DNA of 64,000 nucleotides from positions 62,001 to 126,000 of the forward strand of contig NZ_JAAORH010000003.1 in the NCBI RefSeq assembly GCF_017696085.1, given 5' to 3'. Position 1 is the stretch's first letter, and every line of letters starts with the position of its first letter. The notes beneath the pieces are model-generated. The model made no database searches. It was not told the origin of the DNA and worked only from the letters and a program-made list of their open reading frames with translations. The translations under genes were made by a program, and so were the position numbers. Below are positions 1 through 10,376 of the stretch, piece after piece. This DNA comes from Prochlorococcus marinus XMU1410 (GTDB lineage Bacteria; Cyanobacteriota; Cyanobacteriia; PCC-6307; Cyanobiaceae).

Positions 1-566
1 TTGGTTCAAGCGAGGCAAGAACAAGAGAAGCAATATTAAGAGCTGAGGCCATGTCTCCTTGTATCCTATGGATCGATGAAATTGACAAGGGCTTTGGTGG
101 CGATGCTAGAAGTGATGGAGGAACAAGTCAAAGGGTTTTGGCAAGTTTGCTAACTTGGATGGCTGAAAAAGAATCCGCCGTATTTGTAATAGCTACAGCT
201 AATGCTATAGATAAGCTTCCTGCTGAATTATTAAGAAAAGGTAGATTTGATGAGATATTTTTTCTTGATTTACCGAATTCTGAAGAAAGATTAAGTATTC
301 TGGATTTGCATTTAAAAAAAAGAAGACCAAGTTACAAGTTTCCTCTTTCCACTATCATCGATAGAACAGATGGATTCTCAGGCGCAGAACTTGAACAGGC
401 AGTGATAGAGGGGATGCATATTTCATTCTCTGAAAATAGAGAACTTATGGAGAAAGATTTAATAAAAGCAGTTTCTGAATTAGTTCCCTTATCTAGAACA
501 GCTAAGGAGCAAATTAATTTACTAAAAGAATGGTCATCTACTGGGCGCGCGCGATCTGCATCATAG
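1..566 (+). CDS. Ycf46-type AAA ATPase, 3' part only
   Basis: The reading frame is open from the window edge, so the gene starts upstream; the first in-frame Met (position 51) is internal. The visible part begins in the small stretch before Walker B (GSSEARTREAILRAEA), followed by Walker B (CILWIDEIDK), an arginine-finger segment (ELLRKGRFDEIFF) and the helical lid of an AAA+ domain. Order and wording match the Ycf46 family of cyanobacteria and plastids, ATPases linked in the literature to photosynthetic regulation. The Walker A half lies outside the window. It is followed, 121 bp later, by serS. The exact role in this organism cannot be read from the sequence. Confidence 0.85.
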   Translation, partial: GSSEARTREAILRAEAMSPCILWIDEIDKGFGGDARSDGGTSQRVLASLLTWMAEKESAVFVIATANAIDKLPAELLRKGRFDEIFFLDLPNSEERLSILDLHLKKRRPSYKFPLSTIIDRTDGFSGAELEQAVIEGMHISFSENRELMEKDLIKAVSELVPLSRTAKEQINLLKEWSSTGRARSAS

Positions 567-687
567 CTAAAAAATTTATCTAAAAATACTCAGTAAGTTA
601 GGAATCATTAATTTAGTTAATTTTTAGTCAAAAACCCCTAATATTGAATTTAGATTAACTATTTTAATTAAGGTATAAAAAAAACTA

Positions 688-1965
688 GTGTTAGATCAAA
701 AATTAATAAGAGAAAATCCAACTTTAGTTGAAGAAAGTTTATTCCTAAGAGGAAAAGTTTTTAATATTTCCCAAATACAAGAATTAACTCTCCAAAAAAA
801 AGAAATTGATATAGAAATATCCAGTCTCCAATCTGAGAGTAAAAAGTTAAGTAAATTGATCGGTCAAGAAATCAGCAAATCTAAAAACAATAATTCTCCA
901 GAAGTAAATAATTTAAAGAGAAAAGGAAATGATTACAGAACCAAAATTTCAGAATTTGAAGAGAAAAAAAGAACCTTAGATAAAAATATACATAATGAGA
1001 TTTGTAATTTACCAAATTTACCTAGCAAAGATGCTCCTATTGGAAAAGATGAAAGTCATAATGTCCAAGTAAAAACTTGGGGAGATCCGTTGGTAAAAGA
1101 AAATCTTAAATCTCACTGGGAAATAGGCGAAAGTCTTAATCTATTTGACTCTGTCAAATCAACTAAAATATCAAAAAGTCGTTTTATTACACTTATTGGT
1201 AATGGGGCCAGATTAGAGAGAGCATTAATAAATTTTATGCTCGACATGCATACTAACAATGGTTATTTAGAGTTAATGCCTCCAGCTTTAGTTAATTCAG
1301 AGAGTCTTACCGGATCTGGTCAATTACCCAAATTTTCAAATGAGAGTTTTAAGTGTTCTAATGACGACCTATGGCTTTCTCCCACTGCTGAAGTTCCATT
1401 AACTGCTTTTCATAGAAATGATATTATTGATTCCAAGAAATTACCCCTTAAGTATGTCGCATATAGCCCATGTTTTAGGAGAGAAGCTGGAAGTTATGGA
1501 AGGGATACAAAAGGTTTAATAAGACTTCATCAATTTAATAAAGTTGAACTATATTGGTTTTGTGATCCAAGTAAATCAATTGAAGCTCATCAAAATATCA
1601 CTATAGATGCAGAAAGTATCTTAAAAAAGCTCAATCTACCTTACAGATTAGTTGATATTTGTACTGGAGACTTAGGTTTTTCTTCAAGCAGAACTTTTGA
1701 TCTTGAAGTCTGGCTACCAAGTAGTAAATGTTATAGGGAAATTTCAAGTTGTAGCAACTGTCTAGACTTTCAAGCTCGCAGATCATCAATAAGAGCAAAA
1801 ATTGATAAAAAGAATAAATATTTGCACACCTTAAATGGTAGTGGGCTTGCTATTGGAAGAACTATGGCTGCTATTCTTGAGAATGGCCAACAACCCGATG
1901 GGAGCGTAAAAATTCCAGATGCTTTAGTTCCATATTTTGGATCAAATTTTTTAAAAACTGCTTAA
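688..1965 (+). CDS. serS: Seryl-tRNA synthetase
   Basis: Charges tRNA-Ser with serine in the cytoplasm. The 425-residue protein has the expected N-terminal antiparallel coiled-coil arm (about residues 30-100, rich in Lys/Glu) followed by a class II catalytic core: motif 2 near residue 263 ([14 protein letters not shown]) and motif 3 near residue 385 ([15 protein letters not shown]). Length is normal for bacterial SerRS. The start codon is GTG; no upstream in-frame ATG gives a better start, and the protein begins with the usual [11 protein letters not shown]. It lies 9 bp before the site-2 protease gene, so the two are probably cotranscribed. Confidence 0.97.
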   Translation: MLDQKLIRENPTLVEESLFLRGKVFNISQIQELTLQKKEIDIEISSLQSESKKLSKLIGQEISKSKNNNSPEVNNLKRKGNDYRTKISEFEEKKRTLDKNIHNEICNLPNLPSKDAPIGKDESHNVQVKTWGDPLVKENLKSHWEIGESLNLFDSVKSTKISKSRFITLIGNGARLERALINFMLDMHTNNGYLELMPPALVNSESLTGSGQLPKFSNESFKCSNDDLWLSPTAEVPLTAFHRNDIIDSKKLPLKYVAYSPCFRREAGSYGRDTKGLIRLHQFNKVELYWFCDPSKSIEAHQNITIDAESILKKLNLPYRLVDICTGDLGFSSSRTFDLEVWLPSSKCYREISSCSNCLDFQARRSSIRAKIDKKNKYLHTLNGSGLAIGRTMAAILENGQQPDGSVKIPDALVPYFGSNFLKTA

Positions 1966-1974
1966 TATTAATAA

Positions 1975-3054
1975 ATGAATGTTTTAACCTCAATAACAGT
2001 TCTGGGATTTCTCATTTTTTTTCATGAGATGGGACATTTTCTTGCAGCAATTTTGCAAGGCATTTATGTTGATGGATTTTCAATCGGTTTTGGGCCATCA
2101 ATAATTCAGAAAAGATTTAAAAATATAACCTATTCTCTTAGAGCCTTTCCTTTGGGGGGCTTTGTTTCTTTCCCTGATGAAGAAGTAAATAATATTGACC
2201 CTAAAGATCCAAATCTTTTAAAAAATAGACCAGTTTTTCAAAGAGTAATTGTTATATCCGCTGGGGTATTCGCAAACTTAATACTCGCCTATACCATCTT
2301 AATTGTAAATGTAACTACTATTGGGATTCCATTTGATCCAGATCCTGGTATCTTGGTTTTAGCTACTCAGCCTGAGAAGGCTGCTTCTCTTGCCGGATTA
2401 CAAGCAGGAGATAAAATCTTAAAAATCGAAACCAGTACTCTAGGAGTTGGCGATCAAGCTGTATCTACTTTAGTTAAAGAGATTCAAAATTCATCAGACA
2501 ACCCAATTTCAATAACAATTGATAGAAATGGAGTTCTGAAAGATTTAACTCTGGTACCAAAAAATATTGATGGGAAAGGTACAATAGGCGCTCAATTACA
2601 ACCTAATATAAAAAAAGAAACTAAAAAGACAAAAAACATATTCGAACTTTTTAAATACACCAATAATGAATTTTCAACACTTTTAGTAAAAACAATTCAA
2701 GGTTATAAAGGATTAATTACAAATTTCTCCTCAACAGCTCAACAATTAAGTGGGCCCGTGAAAATAGTTGAAATTGGCGCCCAACTATCACAACAAGGAG
2801 GTACAGGGATATTATTATTTGCAGCATTAATTTCTATAAATTTAGCAGTTCTCAATTCTTTACCTTTACCACTATTAGATGGAGGACAGCTTGTTTTTAC
2901 TTTGATTGAAGGGTTTAGGGGAAAACCTGTTCCAGTTAGAGTTCAAATGGTTGTAACTCAATCCAGTTTTTTTCTTTTAGTTGGTCTGAGTATCCTTCTT
3001 ATAATTAGAGATACTAGTCAGCTTTTAATTGTACAAAAATTATTAACCCAATAA
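1975..3054 (+). CDS. rseP: Site-2 (RseP-type) intramembrane zinc metalloprotease
   Basis: Membrane protease of the RIP/S2P family, which cuts transmembrane substrates such as anti-sigma factors. The zinc motif HEMGH is at residues 17-21 in the first membrane segment, a PDZ domain occupies roughly residues 115-200, and the second catalytic motif (LLDGGQ) is near residue 299 in a later membrane segment. At 359 residues it is the usual cyanobacterial single-PDZ length. The gene sits between serS and rpsN on the same strand. Its substrate in this organism is unknown. Confidence 0.93.
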   Translation: MNVLTSITVLGFLIFFHEMGHFLAAILQGIYVDGFSIGFGPSIIQKRFKNITYSLRAFPLGGFVSFPDEEVNNIDPKDPNLLKNRPVFQRVIVISAGVFANLILAYTILIVNVTTIGIPFDPDPGILVLATQPEKAASLAGLQAGDKILKIETSTLGVGDQAVSTLVKEIQNSSDNPISITIDRNGVLKDLTLVPKNIDGKGTIGAQLQPNIKKETKKTKNIFELFKYTNNEFSTLLVKTIQGYKGLITNFSSTAQQLSGPVKIVEIGAQLSQQGGTGILLFAALISINLAVLNSLPLPLLDGGQLVFTLIEGFRGKPVPVRVQMVVTQSSFFLLVGLSILLIIRDTSQLLIVQKLLTQ

Positions 3055-3084
3055 ATAAATTTTTAAAAACGTTAGCCAAGCTGT

Positions 3085-3093
3085 TAATATATA
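3085..3093 (+). promoter_or_regulatory. Candidate -10 element for rpsN
   Basis: The stretch TAATATATA lies 24-32 bp upstream of the rpsN ATG, in the 62-bp gap after the protease gene. It resembles a sigma-70-type -10 box. No convincing -35 is visible, which is common in this AT-rich background, so this is only a candidate. Confidence 0.25.
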
Positions 3094-3116
3094 GGTTAGT
3101 TTTAAAATTCAAATTA

Positions 3117-3419
3117 ATGGCCAAAAAGTCCATGATTGCGAGAGAGGTCAAACGCAAAAAGCTTGTAAATAAATATGCTGCAAAAAGAAAATCATTATTA
3201 GATGAATTCAATGCCGCAAAAGATCCAATGCAAAGGCTTGAAATACACAGAAAAATTCAGGGTCTGCCTAGAAACTCTGCTCCAAATAGAGTAAGAAATC
3301 GTTGCTGGGCAACTGGTAAACCTAGAGGAGTTTATAGAGACTTTGGTCTTTGCAGGAATCAGTTGAGGCAGAGAGCCCATAATGGTGAGCTTCCTGGAGT
3401 AGTCAAGTCAAGTTGGTAA
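3117..3419 (+). CDS. rpsN: 30S ribosomal protein S14 (long form)
   Basis: Component of the small ribosomal subunit head. The 100-residue product is the long, zinc-independent S14 form: it lacks the paired CXXC motifs of the short form and carries the conserved C-terminal segment ([18 protein letters not shown], ending in KSSW). It begins [15 protein letters not shown], as cyanobacterial and plastid S14 do. It stands alone, outside the main ribosomal protein cluster, as is usual in cyanobacteria. Confidence 0.97.
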   Translation: MAKKSMIAREVKRKKLVNKYAAKRKSLLDEFNAAKDPMQRLEIHRKIQGLPRNSAPNRVRNRCWATGKPRGVYRDFGLCRNQLRQRAHNGELPGVVKSSW

Positions 3420-3596
3420 TATCAAGTTAAGCTTTTATTTAATTACTAAATTTTCCAAAGTTAAAATGTTAATTTGGTAAATTAATATTCATTTTCGGGA
3501 TAATTTTTAAAAATTTTACACCTTATTTAAATAATTTGCTCAATATGTCCCTATAAAATGTAAGAATAAATTATGTATAGATTTATAATTTAAAAA

Positions 3597-5762
3597 GTGG
3601 AAGGACAAAATAAGTCGATCACGTTTGACGGACGAGAGATACGACTAACTACAGGACTATATGCTCCCCAAGCAAATGGATCAGTAATGATTGAGTGTGG
3701 TGACACTTCTCTATTAGTTACAGCGACAAAAACTACAAAAAAAGATGCTTCAGATTTTCTGCCTCTAATATGTGACTATGAGGAGAAACTATATGCTGCT
3801 GGTAGGATTCCAGGTGGTTTTATGAGAAGAGAAGGTCGCCCTCCAGAAAGAGCGACCTTAATTGCAAGATTAATTGACAGACCAATGAGGCCACTTTTCC
3901 CCTCATGGATGAGAGACGAGATACAGATAGTTGCATCTTGCCTTTCTTTAGATGAAAGGGTCCCAGCAGATGTTTTAGCTGTTACTGGGGCTTCAATAGC
4001 AACTTTAATTGGAGAGATACCATTTTATGGACCAATGGCTGCAGTTAGAGTTGGTCTAATTGGGGATGATTTCATCTTAAATCCAAGCTATAGAGAGATA
4101 GAGAAAGGAGACTTAGACATTGTTGTTGCGGGTTCACCTGACGGCATTGTAATGATTGAAGCAGGTGCTAACCAATTATCGGAACAAGATACGATAGAAG
4201 CTATAGATTTTGGTTATGAAGCGGTTACTGAACTCATTAAATCTCAAGAAGATTTATTAAAAGATTTAGGAATAAAACAGATAAAGCCATCTGCACCTGA
4301 AGAAGACAAAACATTGCCCTCTTATTTAGAGAAAAATTGCACAAAATCTATAGAGTTAATTTTAAAGAAATTTGATCTATCAAAAGAGGAGAGAGATCTT
4401 GAACTCGAAAAAGTAAAAGTTGAGACTCAAGACAAAATTGAATCTTTGAAAGACGAAAACCAATTAAAGGTTTTATTATCAGAAAATGATAAGTTATTGA
4501 GCTCTGACTTTAAAAAACTAACAAAAAAATTAATGAGATCCCAAATCATTAATGATGGTAAAAGAGTTGATGGCCGTGATCTAGATGAAGTTAGAAAAAT
4601 TTCGGCATCTGCTGGAATCCTTCCAAAAAGGGTTCATGGCTCTGCATTATTCCAAAGAGGTTTAACCCAAGTTTTATCTACAACTACTTTGGGTACGCCT
4701 AGTGATGCTCAAGAAATGGATGATCTCAATCCAAGTACCGAAAAAACTTATCTACATCACTACAATTTTCCACCTTATTCAGTGGGAGAAACAAGACCAA
4801 TGAGAACTCCCGGTAGAAGAGAAATTGGCCATGGAGCTTTAGCTGAGAGAGCAATAATTCCTGTATTGCCTGGGAAAGAAACATTCCCTTATGTTTTAAG
4901 AGTAGTTAGCGAAGTTTTAAGCTCGAATGGATCAACTTCAATGGGGTCTGTATGTGGAAGCACACTTTCACTATTAGATGCGGGAGTTCCTTTAAAAAGC
5001 CCTGTAAGTGGTACAGCTATGGGTTTAATTAAAGAAGGTAAAGAAGTCCGTATCCTTACAGATATTCAAGGAATTGAAGACTTTCTTGGAGACATGGACT
5101 TCAAAGTTGCTGGTACTGATAAAGGAATAACTGCTTTACAAATGGATATGAAAATTACAGGCTTGCCAGTCTCTATTATTTCCGATGCAATTAAAAAAGC
5201 TCGACCCGCAAGAATACATATCTTAGAAAAAATGCAAGAGGCTATAGACAAACCTCAAGAATCCTTATCTCCTCATGCTCCAAGACTATTAAGCTTTAGG
5301 ATTGATCCTGAACTTATAGGAACTGTTATTGGGCCTGGAGGTAGAACTATAAAAGGAATTACTGAAAGAACAAACACAAAAATAGATATAGAAGATGGAG
5401 GAATTGTGACTATTGCTTCTCACGACGGAGCTGCTGCAGAAGAAGCTCAAAAAATAATAGAAGGATTAACGCGCAAGGTTCATGAGGGTGAGATCTTCTC
5501 TGGTGTCGTAACAAGAATAATTCCAATTGGAGCCTTTGTAGAAATACTTCCTGGGAAAGAGGGTATGGTACACATTTCTCAATTATCTGAAGCAAGGGTT
5601 GAGAGAGTGGAAGATGTAGTTAGACAAGGAGATGAAGTAACTGTGAGAGTGAGAGAGATTGATAGCAGAGGAAGAATTAATCTTACTTTGAGAGGTGTAG
5701 GACAAAATAATGGGATGTCCTATCCCCAACCAACCCCAACTCCAGTTGCTCCGCTTAATTAA
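3597..5762 (+). CDS. pnp: Polynucleotide phosphorylase
   Basis: Phosphorolytic 3'-5' exoribonuclease and RNA-tailing enzyme of the degradosome. The 721-residue protein shows two RNase PH-like domains (about 1-145 and 325-550) separated by a helical linker, then a KH domain around residue 573 ([15 protein letters not shown]) and an S1 domain from about 630 ([19 protein letters not shown]). The start is GTG; the beginning [17 protein letters not shown] matches the family. The 177-bp leader before it contains no gene. It converges on cysQ with only 3 bp between the two stop codons. Confidence 0.97.
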   Translation: MEGQNKSITFDGREIRLTTGLYAPQANGSVMIECGDTSLLVTATKTTKKDASDFLPLICDYEEKLYAAGRIPGGFMRREGRPPERATLIARLIDRPMRPLFPSWMRDEIQIVASCLSLDERVPADVLAVTGASIATLIGEIPFYGPMAAVRVGLIGDDFILNPSYREIEKGDLDIVVAGSPDGIVMIEAGANQLSEQDTIEAIDFGYEAVTELIKSQEDLLKDLGIKQIKPSAPEEDKTLPSYLEKNCTKSIELILKKFDLSKEERDLELEKVKVETQDKIESLKDENQLKVLLSENDKLLSSDFKKLTKKLMRSQIINDGKRVDGRDLDEVRKISASAGILPKRVHGSALFQRGLTQVLSTTTLGTPSDAQEMDDLNPSTEKTYLHHYNFPPYSVGETRPMRTPGRREIGHGALAERAIIPVLPGKETFPYVLRVVSEVLSSNGSTSMGSVCGSTLSLLDAGVPLKSPVSGTAMGLIKEGKEVRILTDIQGIEDFLGDMDFKVAGTDKGITALQMDMKITGLPVSIISDAIKKARPARIHILEKMQEAIDKPQESLSPHAPRLLSFRIDPELIGTVIGPGGRTIKGITERTNTKIDIEDGGIVTIASHDGAAAEEAQKIIEGLTRKVHEGEIFSGVVTRIIPIGAFVEILPGKEGMVHISQLSEARVERVEDVVRQGDEVTVRVREIDSRGRINLTLRGVGQNNGMSYPQPTPTPVAPLN

Positions 5763-5765
5763 CGA

Positions 5766-6677
5766 CTAGAGAGGATAAATCTCGTTCCTCTCAATAATTT
5801 TCTTTATTTCGCAACATATATTACCGTGAGTTTTTTTATTATTTGTTGCGACTATAATTCCTCCTTGATTAAAATTATTTTTCCCATAAGATAATTCTTG
5901 ATTATCTAAATTTGTTATTTCTCCACCAGCCGCTTTCAGAATAGACTCTGGAGCCGCGAAATCCCAATCCTTTGGTGAGCTTTTCCCAGGCAAACTTAGA
6001 CAGATATAAATATCACTCTCTCCTCTAAGGAGGGATGCTATTTTGCAACCAATGCTTCCCATGATTTCGACTTTGCAAAAATTAATTGTCTGAATTAAAT
6101 TTCTCAAAACATCATTTCCATGATTTTTGCTTGTTACTAAAGTCATTTCTTGAAGTTTCTTTTTTTGCAAGAGAATTGGTTCTTGTTTTGATCCATCTCT
6201 TTTCTCACACCAAGTTTTTTCTCCATCTGCAATCCACAATTGATTCTTATCTGGCAACAAGACAAAACCCATATAAGGTTTACTCCTAAAGTTCAATGCC
6301 AAATGCATTGCATAATTACCTGTTCCTTGAATAAAGTCCTTCGTTCCATCAAGTGGATCAAGAACCCAGATCCAATCATTCTTACTAGCAAAATTTTCTA
6401 AAGAATTTTTTGCATTTTCCTCACTTATGATATCCCAGTTAATATTTTTATATTTTTCATTAATTCCTCTAATAATCAAATCATTAACTTTTAGATCCGC
6501 CAAGGTTACTGGGTCATCTTCATTATTATTTTTGAGTATGCTTCTTTTATCATCTGAATCTTTTAACAAATTTGAGTAATAAAGCAAAATATCTGCTGCT
6601 TGCCAGCTGAAAATTCTTATATCATCGATAAGATTATTAATATCTACACTAAAAGGTAACCTAATCATTAAATGCAA
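5766..6677 (-). CDS. cysQ: 3'(2'),5'-bisphosphate nucleotidase, CysQ type
   Basis: Member of the inositol monophosphatase fold family that removes the 3'-phosphate from PAP/PAPS, recycling the by-product of sulfate assimilation. Metal-binding motifs are visible: SEENAK (about 85-90), DPLDGT at residues 107-112 and WDFAAPESILKAAGG near the C-terminus. Its 5' end overlaps the divergent rsmI start by 6 bp; starting at Met4 instead of Met1 would remove the overlap, so the exact start is uncertain. A general inositol-phosphatase activity cannot be excluded from motifs alone. Confidence 0.9.
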   Translation of the reverse strand: MHLMIRLPFSVDINNLIDDIRIFSWQAADILLYYSNLLKDSDDKRSILKNNNEDDPVTLADLKVNDLIIRGINEKYKNINWDIISEENAKNSLENFASKNDWIWVLDPLDGTKDFIQGTGNYAMHLALNFRSKPYMGFVLLPDKNQLWIADGEKTWCEKRDGSKQEPILLQKKKLQEMTLVTSKNHGNDVLRNLIQTINFCKVEIMGSIGCKIASLLRGESDIYICLSLPGKSSPKDWDFAAPESILKAAGGEITNLDNQELSYGKNNFNQGGIIVATNNKKTHGNICCEIKKIIERNEIYPL

Positions 6678-7535
6678 AATAATTACATATTATCGCATAG
6701 AAAAGCTGAACCGGAAAACGGTATTTTATATCTAGTTGGCACCCCAATTGGAAATTTAAATGATATATCTCAAAGATCATTAAATATCCTTAAAAATGTC
6801 TCTTTAGTTGCTTGTGAGGATACAAGACAAACAAAAAAAATAATGAACAAGTTTAATATTTCAAATAAACTTATAAGTTTTAATAAATATAATTCTTCTA
6901 TTAAAATTCCAAATTTAGTAAAAGATCTTAAAGAAGGAAAATCAATCGCGATTGTAAGTGATGCTGGTATGCCGGGGATTTGCGATCCAGGTGAAGATAT
7001 CGCAAAGACCGCAAAATCTCAAGGGATTGATATAGTTTGCATTCCTGGGGCATGTGCTGCCATAACCGCGCTTGTCTCAAGTGGTTTACCTTCCTCTAGT
7101 TTTATATTTGAGGGTTTCCTGCCCAGAAAGCAAAAGGAAAGAGATAAAATTCTTTTAGAAATTAGTAAAAGTAAAAAAACGACCATAATTTATGAGTCTC
7201 CAAAAAGGCTAAAAAAATTACTGAAGGAATTATTTGACTTCTGTGGAGGTGATAGAGAAATTATGGTAGCTAGAGAATTAACAAAGAAATTTGAAGAACA
7301 TATCGGGAGTAATATTAATGAAGTCTCAGAACTATTCAAAGATAAAGAGGTTGTTGGTGAAATAACAATCGTCATAAAAGGCATTAACAAAAAAGAAGTT
7401 TTTAATCTCGATAAATTAATCATTAAAAAAGAACTTAATGAATTAATAAATGCTGGTTTAAGCTTATCAGCAGCCTCTAAATACTTAGCAAAGAAAAATG
7501 GAATAAAAAAAAGCGAAATTTATAATTTGATTTAA
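6672..7535 (+). CDS. rsmI: 16S rRNA (cytidine-1402-2'-O)-methyltransferase
   Basis: SAM-dependent methyltransferase of the tetrapyrrole-methylase fold that modifies C1402 of 16S rRNA. The N-terminal signature LYLVGTPIGNLNDISQRSL, the segment ACEDTRQTKK, the SDAGMPGICDPG loop and the family's IYESPKRL segment are all present. Length (287 residues) is normal. It is transcribed divergently from cysQ with overlapping 5' ends, so the two promoters must lie inside the neighbouring coding sequences. Confidence 0.95.
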   Translation: MQNNYILSHRKAEPENGILYLVGTPIGNLNDISQRSLNILKNVSLVACEDTRQTKKIMNKFNISNKLISFNKYNSSIKIPNLVKDLKEGKSIAIVSDAGMPGICDPGEDIAKTAKSQGIDIVCIPGACAAITALVSSGLPSSSFIFEGFLPRKQKERDKILLEISKSKKTTIIYESPKRLKKLLKELFDFCGGDREIMVARELTKKFEEHIGSNINEVSELFKDKEVVGEITIVIKGINKKEVFNLDKLIIKKELNELINAGLSLSAASKYLAKKNGIKKSEIYNLI

Positions 7536-7560
7536 AATTTATATCAGAGGTTTAATTTAT

Positions 7561-7779
7561 ATGAGCTTCATAATTAAAAAATTATTGTTATCGGCAATTT
7601 TCAATTCTTGTTTATTTTTCCTCTTATTTATAGGAATACAAAACAGTTCAAATAAAAGCAAAGTAGACTTTTTAATTGAAGAAACGATAGAACTACCAAT
7701 AAGTTTTATAGTAGGTTCTAGCTTTATAGTAGGTTCTATTATAGGAACCTTTCTAGTTTTAGATATTAATAATGAATAA
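7561..7779 (+). CDS. Small two-helix membrane protein with LapA-like domain
   Basis: The 72-residue product has two hydrophobic segments (about 8-27 and 47-67) separated by a polar stretch. The pattern GIQNSSNKSKVDFLI followed by LPISF and a glycine-containing second helix is like the LapA (DUF1049) domain, found in small inner-membrane proteins linked to lipopolysaccharide control. It lies 25 bp downstream of rsmI on the same strand. The domain call is by eye and moderate; no function beyond membrane location is claimed. It contains a short internal DNA duplication. Confidence 0.7.
   Translation: MSFIIKKLLLSAIFNSCLFFLLFIGIQNSSNKSKVDFLIEETIELPISFIVGSSFIVGSIIGTFLVLDINNE
7702..7737 (+). repeat. 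18-bp tandem duplication inside the LapA-like gene
   Basis: Two adjacent 18-bp units differ at one base and encode the six-residue word SFIVGS twice, in frame, at the start of the second membrane helix. This lengthens the helix by six residues without breaking the frame. Confidence 0.85.
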
Positions 7780-7800
7780 AAAATCGTTCAAAGAGCGATT
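7773..7800 (-). terminator. Probable intrinsic terminator for the minus-strand HTH gene
   Basis: The arms at 7782-7788 and 7794-7800 form a 7-bp stem (one G-U pair) with a 5-base loop. Read on the minus strand it is followed by a T-rich run, as in a Rho-independent terminator. It overlaps the stop codon of the minus-strand gene and sits in the short gap between two convergent genes. Confidence 0.5.
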
Positions 7801-8510
7801 AAATTCTCTGGACAAACAATTCTTGAAATTCCTTTCTCAAGAAGAATAGGTGCTGCCATTCTAAATACATCTGTATTTGGCACTTTTAGTACCTTTTGCT
7901 CTTTATTACAAGATCTTTTAGCAAGATTTAAATCAAAAAATATTTCTATAGTTTTTCTTTTCAAATCATTATCAGGCAAGAAATCCCATTTAGGAAAATC
8001 TTTTAATAATTTTATCTCTAATTCAATTTTCTTATCAACTATCATATAAACAACTTTAGGGAAATCCACCTCTGATATTGGAACAGAAGTCAACTCTTTT
8101 CGAGATAAATTATCAATCTCATAATCTAGAGGAGCAATTTCTAAAAAAGAATCATATGGGTCAAAATTTGAAGCGTTTATATTTTCATTTAAAAATTTAT
8201 GATCATTTGAAGCAGTTACATTTTCATCTAAAACTTTAGGTTCATTTGAATCTTTAATTAAAACTACTTTATCAATATTTGTTTTTAATAAATCACCACT
8301 TTGAATTTTATTTGTTCTAGATTTTTCTATTAAGGATTTATTTTTGTTTAATAAATCAATATATTTAAATTCCCCAAGATTTTTCTTTAGATTTCTTATT
8401 ACTGTCAATTTGGTGCAATTAAATTTTTGAGACAAAAGATCTATACTTGTCCCTTCTTCAAAACACTTAATAAGTTTTTCAATTTGTTCTTCAGTGAGTC
8501 TCCTAGCCAA
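7788..8510 (-). CDS. Conserved hypothetical protein with N-terminal helix-turn-helix
   Basis: The 240-residue protein begins with a segment that reads as a helix-turn-helix (about 1-45: LTEEQIEKLIKCFEEGTS, then LLSQKFNCTKLTVIRNLKK), suggesting DNA binding. A polar, repetitive low-complexity linker follows (two ASN-containing repeats, about 95-115), then a C-terminal domain of unknown type (about 130-240). It ends with ISRIVCPENLIAL. I do not recognise a named family. It converges on the small membrane protein gene and ends in a probable terminator. A transcription regulator is the simplest inference, not shown. Confidence 0.75.
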   Translation of the reverse strand: MARRLTEEQIEKLIKCFEEGTSIDLLSQKFNCTKLTVIRNLKKNLGEFKYIDLLNKNKSLIEKSRTNKIQSGDLLKTNIDKVVLIKDSNEPKVLDENVTASNDHKFLNENINASNFDPYDSFLEIAPLDYEIDNLSRKELTSVPISEVDFPKVVYMIVDKKIELEIKLLKDFPKWDFLPDNDLKRKTIEIFFDLNLAKRSCNKEQKVLKVPNTDVFRMAAPILLEKGISRIVCPENLIAL

Positions 8511-8720
8511 ATTAAATAATAATAATATTTTAATTATAATTTATTAAACCTTTAAAAAGGATTTATCGAATATTTATAGTATTTATTTTTTAAGATTTAC
8601 TAGTTAGGGGGTATGCGGCTGATATAAAATATATTTGTAATTTGAGTTATTTCTAAAGGACTTTTAAAAGTAGTAATTTTTCTCCGCGCAAGTTCTAAAA
8701 GTAAAACTCAAAATATTTTT

Positions 8721-8794
<74 letters not shown>

Positions 8795-8808
8795 TTAAAA
8801 AAAAACAT

Positions 8809-10080
8809 ATGACTCTAGGTCTTAATTTATTAAAAAAGATAGGCTCGATTATATTTCTTATCGGCATTTTTATTTTGCCATCAATGTTATTTTTTGGATC
8901 AATATGCCTTCTTTTTGCTGGATTAATAGGATCTTTTACTAATAACCATAGTTATTTTAAAGATAAATGGAACAAAAGATTTTTTATTTGCGGACTTCTA
9001 ATAATAATAAGCACGGGCACACACATATTTAAATTAAATAATTCATATGGCGAATTCTTGGATGCTAATTTATCCGTAGCAGGAATTTTTAATTGGCTAC
9101 CATTTTTTTGGTTATTTTGGGCTATTCAACCTTATATTGATTCAAAAAATAAGAGAAAAAAGACTGCTTTATTTCTCATTGCAGGTACTTTCCCAGTTCT
9201 TATAAGTGGTTTTGGTCAGTACTTCTTCAATTGGACAGGTCCAATGGAAACCCTGAATGGACTAGTAATTTGGTATCAAAGGCCATTAGGAGAGGATGGC
9301 TTAACTGGGCCTTTTAATAATCAAAATTATGCAGGAGCATGGTTTAGTCTAATTTGGCCATTTTCGATAGCGTTCGCAATCGAAAAAACAAGGAGTTCTT
9401 TTAAAAAAGCAAATGCCATTTTATTTTTATTAACTATTGGATTGGCAGCTATCCTTACAAATTCAAGAAATGCATGGGGTGGCATTGTACTCGCTTTGCC
9501 TTTAGTTTTAAATATTTCTAGTCTTTATTGGCTATTACCGGTTATATTTTTATTATCTTTAGGGTTAACAATATCATCAAATGATTTCTTTACAGGGGAT
9601 TTGCAAGAAAAATTTAGATCAATAATTCCCGATAAAATATGGATGGAGTTTACTCAAAAAGTTGACATAACCAGATTAGATATTTTTATCAGAAGTCTTA
9701 AAATTAGTTTATTAGAACCAATTTTTGGACTTGGTGGAGCAGCATTTCCTGTGGTTTTCGAAATACAAAATAATATGTGGAAAGGACACCCTCATAATTT
9801 GCTTTTGGAATTAGCAATAAGTTATGGATATCCAACAACTATCCTTCTTTTATTCAATATTTCTCTTCTATTGATTCAGTCAAGTAAATTTATATTTAAT
9901 AACAAATCGCAAAAAGATTCATATGCAATATTTGAAAAAGCATGGTGGTCTTCAATATTTATTTTTTTAATTTCTCAATCAGTGGACGTTCAATATTTTG
10001 ATGGGAGAATAAGTATAGTTTGCTGGCTTCTGTTAGCAGGATTAAAATCAATTATCGATGAAAATATTCAAAAGGCGTAG
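8809..10080 (+). CDS. O-antigen ligase / polymerase-like membrane protein (Wzy_C)
   Basis: The 423-residue protein is almost entirely membrane helices (about 10-12). It carries features of the O-antigen ligase/Wzy_C family: a large loop with GPFNNQNYAGAWF, the segment LTNSRNAWGG, and a periplasmic HPHNLLLELAISYG near residue 328, where the catalytic His of WaaL-type ligases lies. Such enzymes join undecaprenyl-linked glycan to lipid A-core or polymerise repeat units. The ATG lies 14 bp after the tRNA-Arg gene with no clear ribosome binding site, so it may be read from the tRNA promoter. Ligase and polymerase cannot be told apart by sequence here. Confidence 0.85.
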   Translation: MTLGLNLLKKIGSIIFLIGIFILPSMLFFGSICLLFAGLIGSFTNNHSYFKDKWNKRFFICGLLIIISTGTHIFKLNNSYGEFLDANLSVAGIFNWLPFFWLFWAIQPYIDSKNKRKKTALFLIAGTFPVLISGFGQYFFNWTGPMETLNGLVIWYQRPLGEDGLTGPFNNQNYAGAWFSLIWPFSIAFAIEKTRSSFKKANAILFLLTIGLAAILTNSRNAWGGIVLALPLVLNISSLYWLLPVIFLLSLGLTISSNDFFTGDLQEKFRSIIPDKIWMEFTQKVDITRLDIFIRSLKISLLEPIFGLGGAAFPVVFEIQNNMWKGHPHNLLLELAISYGYPTTILLLFNISLLLIQSSKFIFNNKSQKDSYAIFEKAWWSSIFIFLISQSVDVQYFDGRISIVCWLLLAGLKSIIDENIQKA

Positions 10081-10376
10081 TGTAAAGAAATTATTATGGT
10101 AAGGAATTTGATAAAAATAAATTTATATTCATTAGTACCTATTAATAATTTACCTAAAATTTGTAGAGCAAATTTAAATTTGGTAATACTCTAAAAATTA
10201 ATAGTTTTTCTTCAAACTTCATTTGAAACTAATTAAAAAACAACTAATATTTAATAATTCATACCACCTAAAAGTATTTGAATAATTAATCATTAATAAA
10301 AAGTTTATAAATAATTTTTCCAAAAAAACTTTTTTTCAAAAATTAACTAGGTTAAGATATTTATAAAAAAGAATAA
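10081..10376. other. Non-coding spacer, about 300 bp
   Basis: Very AT-rich. No reading frame with family resemblance, no RNA fold and no repeat was seen. It probably carries the promoter of the downstream sugar-phosphate transferase gene. Confidence 0.5.

Noticed and set aside
3014-3211. 65-codon minus-strand frame overlapping the 5' end of rpsN
   Set aside because: It lies antisense to rpsN and the end of the protease gene, has no family resemblance and no ribosome binding site; it is a shadow frame.
5769-5792. GAGAGG/CCTCTC stem-loop after pnp considered as a terminator
   Set aside because: The loop is long (12 bases), no clear T-run follows on the plus strand, and the sequence is part of the cysQ 3' coding end.
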